A stretch of DNA of 64,000 nucleotides from Chromera velia (GCA_018398765.1 JAHBMJ010002356.1:1-64000); one strand, 5' to 3'; positions 1 to 13,832 are shown, numbered from the stretch's first letter. Notes: a model not told the origin generated them from the letters alone. Numbers and translations: made by a program.

Positions 1-42
1 TAAGGAAAGCACATACATACACTGCGAGCTGCATGTGTGCAG

Positions 43-155
43 GGTGTACTATTGCGGTTCTCTCGAAGAGACCTCTTTCAGCGGCAAGGCGGCCTCCTTT
101 CTCTGGATGATCATCGTCTCTTGTTGGATGCTCCTGGTCAGTCTGTCTATTGGTC

Positions 156-193
<38 letters not shown>

Positions 194-810
194 GCTGTCA
201 TTCTTTTTTTTTTGTTTTCCCTTTTCTCGTTGTCTTTCTCTATTTGGTTCTCATCGCCTGGAGATTATCCCGCTCTCCCTCCTTCATTTCTTCTTCCCCC
301 CTATCTCTCTGTCAGTTTGTATTTGCGTCTTTTCATCCATAACTACAACACGTATTCGTACAAGATCAGAAAGAAAAGGATTCCGTGCGTTTCACTTATC
401 CTTTCCCACTCATCACCTCACTTGACCCTTTTGGGGGGATCCTGAATATCTCCAGTCGTGTTGAGCTCAAATGTTTGTCGATGGGTAAATAAAATCCTGC
501 AGGGGTTGTCTTATTTTTTCGGGGCGACGTATTTCTTTTCGGGTGCCCTGATTGATGTGATGACCTACGTGTGGGGTCGACGCAACAGCGCTGCTCGGAT
601 GCACGTATTCTTCTTCACCGTCAGGGCTCCGTATCTCCCCTGGTTGGTCTTTGGTCTCTCCGTCTTTCCGTCCGTTTTTTTCTCTTTCTTCTAACTCTTC
701 TCTTCTCTTCGCACAGTTGTTCCGTCTCCCTTCTCACCCCATCGCCCTCTCCCTCCCTCCGTGCGTGATGTGTCGGTGTATAAGTTTGTTCCCATGCCAC
801 AGTGCGAGTA

Positions 811-843
<33 letters not shown>

Positions 844-1881
844 GTGTGTGTGTCCGGAACGAATTTGTTTACCCTCGTGCCCTGTCTCGTCTGGAGTGAG
901 CATGGATGCGCCTGCTGGTCCTTTCATGTTTTTGATTCCTCTTTCATGTTTTGTTGCTTGCTGGCGTGCTTGATTGCTTGCAGGGTTCTTGCGGGAATGT
1001 CTTTTCTCCTCGGGTGGCCTGTTAAGGATCATATCCTCGGAATAGCGGTNGGGGGGGGGGGGGCGGGTGAGGGGGGAGTGTGCATGCTTATTTGCTTTCC
1101 TCTCTTTCCTTGCCTCCTCCAGCAGTGTGTACAGGATTCTCCCTTTGTTGTTACTTTCTTTCTTTTGTCTCATGATGCCTTCTCACTCTGTTTGATCTTT
1201 TTCCATCGATTGGTTGATCGGGGGTCATGCGGAAGGCATCTGGTCTGTTTCTTTTCTCGTTTGTTTTCGTATCTTCTTTTTTTACTTCCTCCCCCCCCCC
1301 GCTTGCCCACCCTTCTGCTTCCTGCAGGTGGGGCACGTGTACTGGTTCTTTGAGGATGTGTACCCTCTGATGCCCACGAGCGGGGGTCTCCGAGTGTTCA
1401 AAACGCCCAAATTGCTGTGAGTGTGTGATCCTTGCTTTTCTCTTTGTTTGTTTGTTTGTTCCCTTCTTTCTTCCCCTCTCTCATTCTGAATCTTCTTCCT
1501 CTCTTCCTCTCTCCATCCTCTCTTTATTTTGTTCGGTCTGTTGCGACGGCCTACAAGTCTTGCCAGTCGTCCCCGCTGCCTTTCTTTCTGTTGTAAGAGG
1601 AACATCGAACTCGTGTGTTCGCGTGCTTCTGATGTTCCTCCGCCCTTTTCTCTTCTCTTTCTTGCGCTCTCCCCCCCAAATGCACATGCAGAGAAGTGCG
1701 GAGGCACATTGGAAGCCGGGGAAGGCGGAGGGGGAGGAAGGAACACAGAAAGAAGGGAAGGGAAAGGAAGTGTTTGATGCAAAAACAAATCGCGTGTAGA
1801 CAAGACATGTCTCTCTGTTGTACACTCCGTTTTGCATGGGCCTGTGTGTGCAGGAAGTTGGCGATGCGAGAGAGAGACTGA
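43..1881 (+). CDS. Derlin (DER1-like ER membrane protein), 5'-partial
   Basis: Derlins are rhomboid-fold pseudoproteases of the ER membrane that help retrotranslocate misfolded proteins in ER-associated degradation. The 5' end lies outside the window. Visible exons: 43-136 (reads VYYCGSLEETSFSG, the Derlin LEE-SF-G segment, then a TM); 503 to about 646-669 (a TM, then VWGRRN and APYLPW, matching the family YVWSRRNP and P-LPW); about 984-1047 (second half of that TM, ending ILGIA); and 1328-1416 (VGHVYWFFEDVYP then FKTPKLL, the signature GHxYxFxEDVxP). Introns 1 and 3 join in phase 0. The exon 2/3 join is not phase-compatible with canonical GT-AG sites at the best homology points, so a boundary or base there is uncertain. 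An N in the assembly lies at the exon 3 donor (1050). The last exon (from about 1692, basic tail, stop at 1799 or 1881 depending on acceptor) is weak. Family assignment is firm; the C-terminus is not. Confidence 0.85.
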
Positions 1882-3454
1882 CTGACTGACGAAGGGGGGA
1901 AAGGGCGGGAAGAGCATCGATTCAGAGGAGAGGCTAAAAACAAAAACTGTTTTCAGATTGACTCACTTGTTTGCAGAGGTGACAAAACGAAAGCCGGGAC
2001 TGGCTGGCGTGAGCGAGATAGAGACAGAGGCGAAGAGAAGCCACTGAAGGCTTGCCAGACAGACACGCAGACAAGGAAAGCAGAGAAGCAGAAAGTCTCA
2101 GAAGAAGGACAGATCGGCCAAGGTATTCAAGTACCAGTAGAGGGATAAGGGGGAAAATTGGAAGACAAAGAGGAGGACAACCTGCCTCAGTGTCTCTTTC
2201 TCCCACTCGGTGCTCCTCTCTGAATCGATCAGCCCGCCAGTTAATTTGGCGATCAGTATTGGTGAAAACGCAGAGTGCAACAAATATGGGCGGGGGAAGG
2301 GGGGGGAGGAATTCAACAAGGTAGCGTCAGAAGTAGTTGGCAGGCAGACAAAAGGAGGACACGGAGAGACCCGGCCTCTGCCGTTGTTCGCTATCTCTGC
2401 AGAACATGCACGACAGAGAGACAACAGAAGGAAGGAACAAAAAAGAAAAGGGGACGAACATGTGCTTTTCCTTCCCTTCCCGTCCCCCTCTCTCGCTCTT
2501 TTCCAGCTGCGCTTGGAAAAGGAGGAGTAAATTGGGTCTCAGCAGTTGGGGGGACAGTGAAGAGACCGGGAGAGGAGAGGAGAGGAGTTTAGAGGAAAGA
2601 GAAGACCAATGATCGAGTCACTCAGGAGGAGGTCCTTTTGATGGGACGACCCGTTTCCATCACTCCCCCCTCCTGCGCCCCGTTCTTTCTTTCCTTCCCT
2701 CCTTCCTCCAACAAAACGTTCTGCCGGGGAGGGGAGGCCGTCTCATCGATCGATGGATCGACCCATCGACCTGCAGGGCTTGTCGGCCGGTCTGCGATCT
2801 TGGGCGGGTGGATGAGAGATGTCGGCCGTCTGTCCTTCTACTGGCTTGTTGACTCACTCTCACCCACCTTCCCTTGCCTGCGGAGATGTTGGGAGAAGGA
2901 AGAGGAAGGAGTTCTCTCTTGACGGATTGTCGCATTCCTGTTGAGAATCCCAACAGAGAGAGAGAGAGACAGAGAGAGAGCCCGGCTGGAAACGACAGAA
3001 GATCCATTGTGCCGAGATTCCTGTCAGTTGTGCGGGGCCTCCGATCTTCGTCGTATGTGCACAGGCAGGTAGCTCGTTCGTTCCTTCCCCCGGGCTTCTG
3101 AGCCGTCGGATTGCACGGGCGAAGTGTCGATCACGCAGGGTTGATGCTCCCTTAGTACCTCCCTGCATGCTTCCTGCTTATCGGCGTTCCTACAAGGACC
3201 ATCACTGCATGCCACCATCATATGCCAGAGGGCCCCGCAACGGCCCTTTTCTGTCTATTGAATTCAGAGATGTGGAGCTGCCAGAATTCAAAGAGCGTGA
3301 CTGACAGTTTTTATCTTTTCTCATAGCATCCTGGCCTTAATTACCTTGCAAGTAGCTCAGATTTGTATCATCATCATCTTACGCCATCGCCATCGACCTA
3401 TGATAGGCGTCTTGCGTTCGGCAGGTCACAACATGCAAGGCACATTGTTAACTA
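1882..3454. other. Spacer without recognisable gene
   Basis: Open frames here are short and low in complexity, with purine-rich runs around 2050-2600 and pyrimidine-rich runs on either side. I see no family similarity and no convincing exon with matching splice phases. It separates the Derlin gene from the LINE copy and may include the Derlin 3' UTR. Confidence 0.5.
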
Positions 3455-6400
3455 GGCCGTCCCCCCCCTCCCTTCTCTTCCCTTCTGCATCCTCACCCCC
3501 CCACAATGCTTTCTCTCCTTCTTACGACGTGAGGTCTGGTCTCATGGCTTCAGGAAGAAGGAAACTTACAATAAAAATGGTAAATATGGGGGGGCTGGGG
3601 TCACGCATACGAAGCAAAGCTCTCGAGCGGTGGCTGGCCGCTTGCCAGGCAGACATTGTGGTGTTAACTGAAATGAAGTGCCCCTCCATGCCCGTAAGAA
3701 CATCCACTCACACAGGGCATAATTTCGATCACTTTGAGTGGTTAAGAAGGAAAATCAAAGCGGAAGGGTCGAGAAGGAAAGCCACAACCATCGGGGAAGC
3801 AAAGACAGGGGGTGTATGCATCCTAGTCAGGAATTGATTGATTGATTGATTGATTGATTGATATGTTCCGCCCTAGGGCTTTCCCGCTATGTCTATCTGT
3901 CGTCAAAGCTAGCAGGGCGGGGCGTTCCCCAGCCTAAGCCATTCTTTAGTTCATGAACTGCAGCCAAGGTGGGAGCTGGTAGGTCAAAATCTGGTCCGTC
4001 TGTCAGTGAGTATGCCTTCTCCCCCTGAAGGAGGGGAGTCAGCCACGAAAGTCCTCCATGTTTTCGGTATGTACTTTCTACCTAGAGGGTCTGACCTGAG
4101 ACAGGGAGCTAAGAGACAAAGAGAGAGAGGGCGTGATCGATGCACTGTATCAGGTACCTCTCGAGGATTTGCGTATCCTGGTTGGGGACATGAACGGCAA
4201 GCTGGGAACTCGGGTGCTGGAAGGGCTGACTTGGGAAAGAATGCTATGTCTCACTGATGAAAGCAGAGAAAAGAACGAAGTTGATGCTTGTAAGCCCTCT
4301 TGATTGTTAGCCTGCAGCCATAGCAGTCAACCTGACGAGCAAGGGAATTGGCTGATCCGTCTTTGTGAACGCTCTAACTTAATTCCTTTCTACGGCCTGT
4401 CCTTAAAATGTGAGAGGCTGGGTGTTGATGTCTCCTTTCCGGGCCCGTGCATTTTTTTTAAAGTAGGAGAAGAAACAACAGCGATTGATCGCTTTTTTGT
4501 AGATCTTTTTCTTTTGACAGCCTGGTCCTCTGCCACTTTAAACCTGGAAGCTGACTTTGCCCCACAACATGTTGTTCTTTCTTTTTCTTTTTTTCTTGAT
4601 TCATCTCCTCCCTCTATGTCTTCTGATCCTCCACATACCCCCACGGGCAAAAAGAATTTCTCTTTTCTCCCCCCTCTCCTCACTATAAATAGAACTTCTC
4701 CGGTGACTGATGACGAAATGATTCCTCTCGCCAGAGTGGTCCTGCCGTTCTCTGAGATAGTTTTTCCCGGCCTGTTTGATAGAGGGGTAAATGAACTACG
4801 TGAAGGAGGTCAAGTTATTTCCCTTATCCCACCTCCTCCTGACCCACCACCCCCTCCCCCACAACCACTTCCCCTTCAAAATGCTCCCCCCCCCAACTTT
4901 CTCAGCAAAGCTTCTTATCTTGAGTAATTGGAACAGTTGGGTCTTTCCTGGGAAGAAATTTCGGCTGGCAGACAGCAAAGTGGGTGCAGTGGTAAATGGG
5001 GGAAAGACATCCAAGAAGAGAAGACAGTCTGGGAGAAAGCAGAGCACCCGTCAGGCTTGGTGGGACCCACAATGCCGCCTGATACATTTGAAGGTGAAGG
5101 AGGCCAAGAAAAAGGCAAGACATGTCCCAAACCCTTCCCACCCTGTGCGAAACGAATATGTCAAACTGAGAAGGGAAAGAGCTCGACTGTTTATAGCAAA
5201 AAGGAGTAAACTCGAGCAACAGACAGCAGAGAGACTAGCTAGAGAAGCAGCAGTTGACCCCTCGAAAGTTTGGTAATAGAACAGGAAAATTAAAACACAG
5301 AGGGGAGGGGATAATAAACCCGCTGCATCTTCCTTCATTCAGTTCTGGACAAGAGTCTTCGACGGTCCTAGTCTTCCGCCTGCACCTGTTAGTCTGGCCT
5401 TCCCCCCTCCTTCTCAGCCCGCCTTCTCTATACACATGATTGAGGAAACACTGAAAGGAATTGACCCAAAGAAGGCGCTAGGTTTGGATGGGGTTGGCCC
5501 CTGTCACCTCTCATTATGTTTTAGTTTTTCTCCTCTCTCCCGCTTGCTGCTCTTTGTCTTTTTCAATTTGTTTCACCTTTTTTCTTTTTAGCCTAAACGC
5601 TGGAATGTATTGCACATTGCTCCCGTCCCCAAGGGCCCGCCGAGTCTCGACTGTAACGAATGGCACCCGATCCATATTGTGGGGCTTTTGGGTAAGATTT
5701 TTGCTTTATTGATGGACTCAAAGATCAGAAAGGGAGTGAAAATTGATGAAAGGCAGCTCGGCTTCAGACAGGGAGTAGGGACAAGGGAGGCCTTCGCTGC
5801 TTTATCTTCGTTAATTCTCAGCTCCAAAAAGAAGAAGAGCCCTCTGATTGCCACGTTTGTTGATTTCAGCAAGGCGTTTGATACAGTTCCTCGGGTCAAA
5901 ATATTAGAGAGGCTCAGGGAGGAAGGAGTAAGCCAAGCTGATGTTTGGATAATTCATTCGATATATAGTCAGGTGAAGGCTTGGGTGGATGGGACAACAG
6001 AATGCTTTCCAGAAGGCGGACTCTGAGGAGTGAAACAAAGCGATCCTCTCTCTCCTCTCCTCTTTCTTCTTTTCATCAACAATCTGCATAAGTCTGTCAG
6101 CTCCGATAATGAAAACAGGAATCAAAGCTCGGCTGGGAGTACTGATAGAGAGACTCTTGTCAGACTGTCTGACGTTTTAATCAAAAGCATCGGATACGCT
6201 GACGACCTTGTTCTGTTTGCTCACAGTGCTTCAAACTTACAAAAACGCCTGTCTTGCCTCGAAGACTATTGTAAGGAGCACGGCCTGAAAGTAAATTTAA
6301 GGAAGACAAAAGTTATGTATCTCTCCTTCCCCCACTCCGACCTAGTGCCCCAGACCCCTTTTCTTTATGAAGGCAAACCAGTGGAAGCGGTGAGTAAATA

Positions 6401-7574
6401 TAAGTATTTGGGTAACTGGGTTTTTGAGGGCATGGACCTTAGCAGGACAGTCGAAGCCCGCATTGAGATGGCAGAGAAGGCTTTGGGGGCTGTGTTTGGT
6501 ACTCTCTCTTCTCTGGGCTTTGTTTCTCCCTTTTCTTAAATTACTTTGTTCAAGGCCCTCTGGCTGCTAGTCGCACTATATGGACTGGAAACGATCGTGC
6601 TGAGAAAGACAGATGTTGCCTGCCTCGATGCATTACAGTTACGTTTTGTTCGATGTTGTTTTGATCTCTCCCATCACTCCTTTGTTTCGCCTTCCCTTCT
6701 CTCTCCCTCTCTTGAGCCATTCAGTTCTCTACTTGGTAAGTTGAGTGGGGGTTTCATCCATTGCATCAAATCGATCGACCGTGCTCTACCCCGGGCAGTC
6801 ACTGTGTGGAATGAGTGCTTGGCTGGCTCATGTGAACCCTTCGTTAAGACAGTAAAATGGCTGGCCGTTCCATTAGATTGCTCCCTTTTGTGGCCTTCAT
6901 TGCCAAGCACGGTGGGGGACAAGTTTAAAAGGAAGGGCAAGGGCAGAAGGAAAAGGGAGGCAAAAAAGATCGTAGAGGGTGCTTGGCTGTCTGACTGGTT
7001 GAAAGAAGAAACTAGAAACGTTAGAGACAGAGACGGAATTTTTCCGCACCTTGCGAATCTCTCCCCTTTCCAATCAGAGAAGCCGTCCAGACAGCGTTTG
7101 GCCATGCACCTTCTGAGTGAAAGGAAATGGCGTCCGAGAAGTGAAATGATAGAGTGCAGTGTTAAACCTCTGCTAAAGAGTCTGTTGCAGTCCTCCGCAG
7201 GCTTCCGTACACTTTTCAGGGCTCTCACAGGGGGGGATATAGATAAAACCCAACCGGAACGGCTGTGCAATAAATGTTTGTCTCCCTCGCATGTGATCAA
7301 AGATAAAGTTCATATTCTGACGGAATGTAAGGATACAGAAAGGGAACGGAACAGGCTGAAAGAACTGTATGAAATTGTGAAGCAGAAAGCGCCCATTGAT
7401 ATAAGAATACAGATCGCACAACGCGTTGCAGGTGCAACTGGGAGGGGCACTTCTGATAATAAGAAAAAAATGAAGGATATAGTGTTGCTGTTGTGCATAA
7501 TTCTGCCTAGAAGCGGTTCTAAAGCTATAGCCGACTGTCTCAAGAAGGTCTATTCTGTCGATAAGGCAATTTAA
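3455..7574 (+). mobile_element. LINE (non-LTR retrotransposon), degenerate copy with endonuclease and reverse transcriptase
   Basis: The first part (3544-3837) is the start of an AP-endonuclease domain, reading LAACQADIVVLTEMKC. It is cut at about 3838 by a (TTGA)n run and a short repeat. The endonuclease resumes at 4139-4303 (ILVGDMNGKLG, the GDxN motif) and continues in another frame at 4304-4927. Reverse transcriptase follows: KALGLDGV near 5480, LGFRQG near 5757, motif A FVDFSKAFDTV near 5855-5888, an in-frame stop at 6024-6026 just before motif B VKQSDPLSPLLF, and motif C YADDLVLFA near 6195. A second stop at about 6537 interrupts the thumb region, and 6546-7574 is open. It ends in a Cys-X2-Cys...His-X4-Cys zinc knuckle (CNKC, then HILTEC, 7267-7329). 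With several stops and frame changes it cannot encode one polyprotein. No ORF1 was recognised. The non-coding 3' part probably runs to about 7970, where a short repeat occurs. Target site duplications were not found by eye. Confidence 0.94.
3835..3945 (+). repeat. (TTGA)n run plus short dispersed repeat inside the LINE endonuclease
   Basis: About seven TTGA units are followed by GTTCCGCCCTAGGGCTTTCC and a GC-rich core reading AGCAGGGCGGGGCGTTCC. The core (about 3894-3940) recurs in inverted orientation at about 62246-62292 with only a few differences. The CCCTAGxGC part resembles tails at 7895-7965 and 58018-58115. It interrupts the endonuclease frame, so it looks like an insertion (a SINE or LINE-tail type unit) into the older element. 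Confidence 0.6.
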
Positions 7575-7975
7575 GTTGAGGCGAATCGATCCGATTGGCA
7601 TGCAGGCTTCCTCATCCCCCCGCCCCATAAATGTGTGATCTGGGTTGTCCTCAAAGCCTTGCTAGTGGCTTGGGATTTGGCGTTACTAAATCTAGGATTT
7701 AACCCTCAATCATCATCATCATCATGTTATTTAACCCTCCTCTGTTATTTAGGCGTCATGTGAGTGTTGCAGGGAGTGTTGCATGAAAAACAACTGTTGT
7801 TTAGGGGATAAATAAATAAGAAAATGAAAAACTAGCAAAACTTTTTTTTTTCTTTTAATTTTTATTCAGCTAGTGCAGGGCCTAGATTGTTAAATGTAAG
7901 TGTAAGTGAGTAAGTAATTAGTGCTGCCCTAGAGCACTGTCACCGTTTTATCTTATGATGGCCGGACTCTGTCAC
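7575..7975 (+). repeat. Probable LINE 3' tail with recurring CCCTAGAGCACT motif
   Basis: After the last LINE stop comes a non-coding AT-rich stretch with (CAT)n at 7708-7725, a T-rich run near 7843 and a (GTAA)n-like run near 7898-7917. It then reads GTGCTGCCCTAGAGCACTGT followed by CACCGTTTTATCTTA. A near match is present at 58045-58115, and a weaker one at 3862-3895. Such tails are typical of 3' ends recognised by a LINE reverse transcriptase. The exact end is uncertain. Confidence 0.5.
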
Positions 7976-10900
7976 TCTAACTTGGTAACTTACTCAACAC
8001 CCGCAGTTCTTTTCTCGAATTTTCAGCTAGCTTTTCAGCGGGATTGTATAGTATTTCAGGCTAGAGTTGCATCTAGAGTTGCATGGAGCTGGAGTCAATA
8101 TATTGATAAGCATTGTGAACTTTGACAAGAATATTGACACATACATGCCAGTGCAAATAACAAGAATTGGTCACAGTGCTAGTCACAGTTCATCGATCTT
8201 CACGCACCAACTCATAACAAAAAGAGCAATTAAAAGGATCAAAGCGATCAACAAATTAAGATGAATGCGTTGAAAAAGCTGTTCTAAGGATTGAAGCAAG
8301 GATTCAAAATAATGTGAACCCTTACTACGCGGCCGTTGAGAGAAGCGCAGGACTGTTGAGCGTCCCACCATGATCGAAGAGATGCATGTTCAACTGGACT
8401 GTTAGCCGAGTAGTGTACAGGTCAACCGCTCCTCTGGTCGCGCATCTGACGATTGTTCCAGGGATTGGTTGAGAATGCACAGCAATTGTGAAGACTCATC
8501 GACGAAAGACAACACAACAATTAATACAAGACAGGACTACTTTTGTGACAACGTCAAAGGACGACACATGCAAAGGCGGATCAACCATGCAACCAAAACG
8601 AGAATTAAAAGATGTGGAGGCAGGAGTGCAGACATGCGTTTGAAAAGGAAAGACTGCACTTTGCATGCCAGCCACAACGATAGTGTTTCAATCAGAGACA
8701 AAAAATAAAGCAAAACGAAGACAGGAACCGTGGGGCGACCGACCGACTACTGACATGTTTTCAGAGGGATTCACGTGCATTTCTTCATGCATGCATGCCT
8801 CCGTCGCAGCGAAGAAGAAGAGAGCTACGGAAATAGTTCAAATAGGCAAATGAATGACCAACAGAGCTAATGAAAGAAACGGAAAAAAGGAACAGAACAT
8901 CTTCGAAAGAAAAGCAAAAGTGCCCGTGGCGAGTCGGTCGATCTCTCAGGCCGCTGTCAACAGAGAAGGGGGGGGGCAGCTTCGACGTCATGCGAGAAGT
9001 AAAAGCAAAGCATGTATGACTAATGCCGCCCTCGATCTTTTCTCGATCATGTCCTGCAATTCGAAAGGGCATGCAGGTACTTCAGTCCACGTCTCTTCGA
9101 TCGGTCAATTCATTTCTGAGGGGGGTGCCACACAGACAGAGTGCTGTTGGCATCATGATGCGGTGGCCGATACATGCATAGAGAGAACAACAAATGGGAG
9201 CACGATCGATCGAAAGAGCTAGACCCAATCCGTCGGCCTGCATAGGCAGGTGTTCGTGTTGGATCAAGGGAGAAAGACCCTCGATGGTGAAGGTGAATGA
9301 ATGGGTGAGGCAAATGAATGAAGCTTTCTGTCTGTCAACCGAGCGAGCCAAGAAGTTCACAACGGAACTTCAGTGGAACGAGGTCAGATGGAAGGAGGAA
9401 GGAGTACACTGGAAGTCAACATCTTATATTTTGTGCCGCGGGTAAAGGGGACCAGCCTAATTCAGCAGCGGAATTCTGAAGTACTGGACAGACATGAAAT
9501 TCATTTTCGTGGTCGGGGATGCCTCATGAATGAAGACAAAGAGGAAATACTTTTTCATAAGCAAGCAGAAAGGACGCATCGAAGGAGCGAATCTCAAAAG
9601 ACTCCTAGAGAGAGAGGGAAATCGTGAACACCACATGCAGAACCTGAAAGGAAAGAGAGACTCTCAGCGCTCTCGATCCTCTATGGTTCCCCTCCCCTCC
9701 CCCGAGTCTGCCCTCCCTTCTCCCGCGGGTCCCCGGCCATTTTCTTTGCTGATGATAAGAGAACGATTCGATTTGCTTTCTCAGGAATGAATGAATGAAT
9801 GAAGGCCTTTCGCATGCACATTCTTTGTCTTCCTTCGCATCATCGGTCGAGTGGCCTATGCAGCGAAGAAGATATTCTTCCTTCTGTTCTTTAGTGTACA
9901 CGAGCAAACGGAAGCAGAGGGGGAAAGCGACCGCGTGCACTTCAAATTCGCGCAAGGGGCCATTATTTCTGCTTCTCACTGCAGTGTCACGACCAGGTAG
10001 ACATAGAGACCTGGAAGGTATATCAGGCACCAAAACAGAATGTCCGACGTGTGTGAGGGGCTAGTGAAGGAAAGAAAGTGAGAGAGACGAGTGGGAGCTG
10101 ATGAAAAACTCAATTCAGCGAGGCAACCAGGAGCTTCACTGTATCGATTGGATGGGCATCCCCCCTTGGCCCGTCCGTCCTTGTTTTCTTTCTTTTTTTC
10201 TCCTCTGTTTGTTGCTGGCTCTCTTTTTGTTGACGGTGGATGGCTGCAGCATTCTTCGTGCGAAAAAAAGAGGCAGAGGGAAAGATAAAAGGTAGACGAT
10301 AGAGGCCTAACCATTGGAGAAAAGATAGGACCGAGTCGAAAGAGAAAGAAGGAGAAGGGACAACATTCTTTGTTGACCGCTTCGGGATTGAATCACCATG
10401 CAAACTCCATGGAGGAGGGAAAAAGTACTAAGCCTCAAAAAGTCGGACTGACCATCGGTTTTTCGCCATACAAAAACCAACTCAGGATGGATGAGGGGCA
10501 CGATCGAAAGGAAGAGAAAAGAAGAACAGAGGAGAAGAAGAGAGGGGAAAAGAGAAGAGACGCGGGACTCGAAGGTTTTCTCCGAAGTCAACCGCCCGCC
10601 CTCCGTCGATCGATCGACCAGCCGCTTGTCTGCCGAGAGGCTCGAAAAGCCGATGACCTCCCGCACCGACCCATTTTACAAATGAGAAGGGCACGGAGAA
10701 AGGGAGAAAGACGTAGAGAGAAATAGAGAAGATTGTGTGTGTATGAGACGGGGAAAAACAGAGAGCCAGAGCAGCGAGGATGTGCTCCCCAAGAAAGAAA
10801 GAGCGCAGCCATACAAATTTCATCTTCCCAGATGTTCTTTTCAGTCAGGTAGTCGCCCAAAAGTGAAGTGTAAGACTCTCACAAACAGGCACGCACCCAC

Positions 10901-11814
10901 GCACGCAAAAATGCATGAAGGTTTGGTGTCACAAAATACAGTCGACCTTCCCATTCAATTCATGCACGAACCCCCTCTCTCCTTCCTGCATCTGAACCGC
11001 CGCCGGCGCATGCACCCGAAGAACTGGTTAGTCTATGGAGTCCCTCCATATGGATTGATTGCCCCTCCCATCCCATCCCATCCCATCCCATCTTGTTCTT
11101 TCTGACCCTGGACCCGCTCCCTGTTTCTTCTGATTCTGGTTTTTATTCTACGTATATCCTGCATCTTGCATGGTTTTGCCTGGCTACATTTGTCGAAATC
11201 TCGTATCGTTGCCAAATGAATCGCGCTCTCTTTCATCTTCAGACGGCTTGAAAAGGCTCTGATCATGTGTATGGTCGTGTCAGCAGGCACATGGAGTCAA
11301 CATTTAAACGGCGAGGCGTGAAAGGCGGGGAACATAGAAGATAGGGAAAGCAACATGCAGAGAGCACGTAGACAAGAGGTTAAGTCGTGAATCACAGTCT
11401 CAGCGAAAGAAACAGAAGCAACTGAACTGGCTCTCCCTGCTGCTTCATTTCCTCCATTTGGCTCTCATCGTCATCTCTGCGCACGGAGAAATGATTCATT
11501 CCTCCACTGGTCCTGTGCACTCCTCAGTACAGACCCCCCTTCGCTCTATTTCGATGACCCCGCGTTTTTTTACCTTTTCTCTCTACTCGCATCACTACGA
11601 GATCCAGAGGTGGGCAACAAATCCAAAACGGTTGGTTCATCTTTTTGTGTGAGTGAAGGGAGGCACAAGGAAGGAAAAATGGGGTGGCCGGGGGAGTGTG
11701 GAACAAGGACTAGACAAGACAAAAATTCGAGCGTAAAAAAATGAGAAAAGAAAACGAAAGGGGCGGCCACATTCGAAAAAAAACTGTCAAGACACGCAAT
11801 GATCGCTGATCACG

Positions 11815-11879
<65 letters not shown>

Positions 11880-13832
11880 GCAAGAAAAGAACCCCGACAA
11901 GGAAAGAGCAGACAAAGAAGGAAAGATAAAGAGAGCAAGAGAGAGAGATCGAGAACCAAATCGGGTCATGCATGCAGCCTCACACATCCGTCCTGATCTC
12001 CGCTGCCCGTCCGTGCACTGACAGGCAGGAAGACACTTGGGGAACACGTTGGCAGAAATAACAACCCAATTCTGGGAAGATAGCGAGAAGTAGTCAACAA
12101 CGAAAGAAAATGGGCGCGTAAGGTGGGAAAGGAGGCGGGGAAGGCAGACACGAATCAGGTACCGAAAGATCAAAGCAGTACACCGATCCATTCATTCATG
12201 TAGTCGATGGTACGTCCTTGGAAGAAGGGAACGCACGCGAAGGATCTGCGGGAAAATTTCAGCGAACCAGTCGCGTCTCTCGATCGACACTCGCTCCCTG
12301 CCTGCATCCCTTTCTTTTTAGCAAATTCTTCGCACACCCACCCTGCCCTCAAGAACATTTAATGTAACGCACGATCTCTCACGGCACCGACAGCTCCGTT
12401 TTGAGGCCTCGCCAGTTTTCTTTCACCGTGAAAAGTGTGACGCAAAGCTATGACAGAGAGGCAGACAGAGAGATAGACAGGCAGTGTACGCACGCACGAA
12501 GAGCTTCCATACCAGACATTCAGACGAACGACTGGAAGCGCTAAGATGGAGCCGTTAGAGTACTCATTTGCTTCTCCTCTAATTTTCTTGCCTTGGTTTC
12601 TGTGACATGACATGACCATTCAGGAGAGCAGCAAAAAGGCCAGTCAGTGAATCATTCGGGGTAAAGGAGCGCGATAGAAAGGCGTGAAGTGGTACATATA
12701 GAGAGAAACTGTGAACGGACGAAGGCGTGCTGGGAGAAGAAGCACTAAAAGGGGGAGGAAAGAGGACAGCGCCAGCTTCAAATCAGTCAGTCAGCATTCA
12801 GTCAGTGCCTTTGCAAGCAGGCTTATGTCATTCGGTCGGAGATCCGTCACCTGCCCATACCAGCCACATCGTGATGATGTATCGGTTGGGCGCTACTCCT
12901 CAAAAGAGAAGAGCTTAAATTTCATTCAGCTAGTCAGTCATGAGAAAGGAGAAGAGAGAGAAATAGAGAGACGGGGACATAGGAGCAGGAGGAGCAGGAG
13001 GTGTAAAAGTCATTCACTCTCTCACTCATGCCCTGACACTTGCCCAATTTCTTCCGTCGTTTTTACCCGTTTGTTCACCCTACCAGATCGATCCTCAGAA
13101 GGAATGTAGGCGGTACCAAACCATTCAAGAGAGGGGAAGAGAAAAGGAAGGTGGTTGCGCACATGTCCCCGAACGAGACGGGGCTGCTTCGCTGTGTGAC
13201 TGTTTTTTTTTCTCTGTGAGCAGCCCTGCAGCTCTCGTCCTCCCCTCTTGTTTGTTGCACAAAGCCTTGTGGATTCCTTCCGCCTCCACTCCTCTGTTAA
13301 GATCTTTGTCTGATCCTCTCTTCTCTTCTTATCGTTCCGTTCGTCATCAGACTCCTTCTTTTCTCTTCTTTCCTCTCCTCACCGAGAGAATGGAAGGGCA
13401 AAGAAAGGGGACGACGCCCCGCCCTGCAGATAGACACCAGTCAAGCACAGGTAAGGGGTCAGGTGCTGCAGACAAACGTTCAGAAAGGACACAAAAAGAA
13501 CCTTCGAGGGGCGGAGAATCAGGATGGAGCAGGAAGCACAAAGTGAACGAGCAAATACAAAGAAAAAATTATTAAGACGAAGTCTGTGAGAACCTGGTGG
13601 AAAGTCACGAGGGAATAAAGACGGAGAACAGATAAGAGACATCGAAAGAGACCGAGAGAGGCAGTAAAAAGCTGGGATGGGAGGGCAGATCAGAAAACGA
13701 CGGCAACTCCTGTATCCCTGTGATGGCTTCAACAGCAGTTGCATTGCCTCTTCGTTTCTTCCTGAGGTCTTTTTTTTTTTGCTTTCCCCCACTAATCCCA
13801 CTGACCACCAAATACCGAGTCCCGATCGACTC
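7976..13832. other. Long spacer, no gene recognised
   Basis: Nearly 6 kb with many short overlapping frames on both strands and no recognisable domain. Purine-rich and pyrimidine-rich stretches alternate. A (CCCAT)n run lies near 11068-11092 and a (GT)n(GA)n tract at 11817-11878. Unrecognised exons cannot be excluded, because genes in this window have small exons in long introns. Confidence 0.5.
11817..11878. repeat. (GT)n(GA)n microsatellite
   Basis: Roughly 32 bases of alternating GT run straight into about 29 bases of alternating GA. It lies in the gene-poor stretch 8-13.8 kb. The same compound type recurs at 20.9, 21.5, 30.25 and 39.6 kb in this window. Confidence 0.9.

Noticed and set aside
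1282-1943. Minus-strand frames of 118-211 codons
   Set aside because: They are antisense to Derlin exon 4 and its introns, and are dominated by Ser/Pro/Arg runs from pyrimidine-rich introns.
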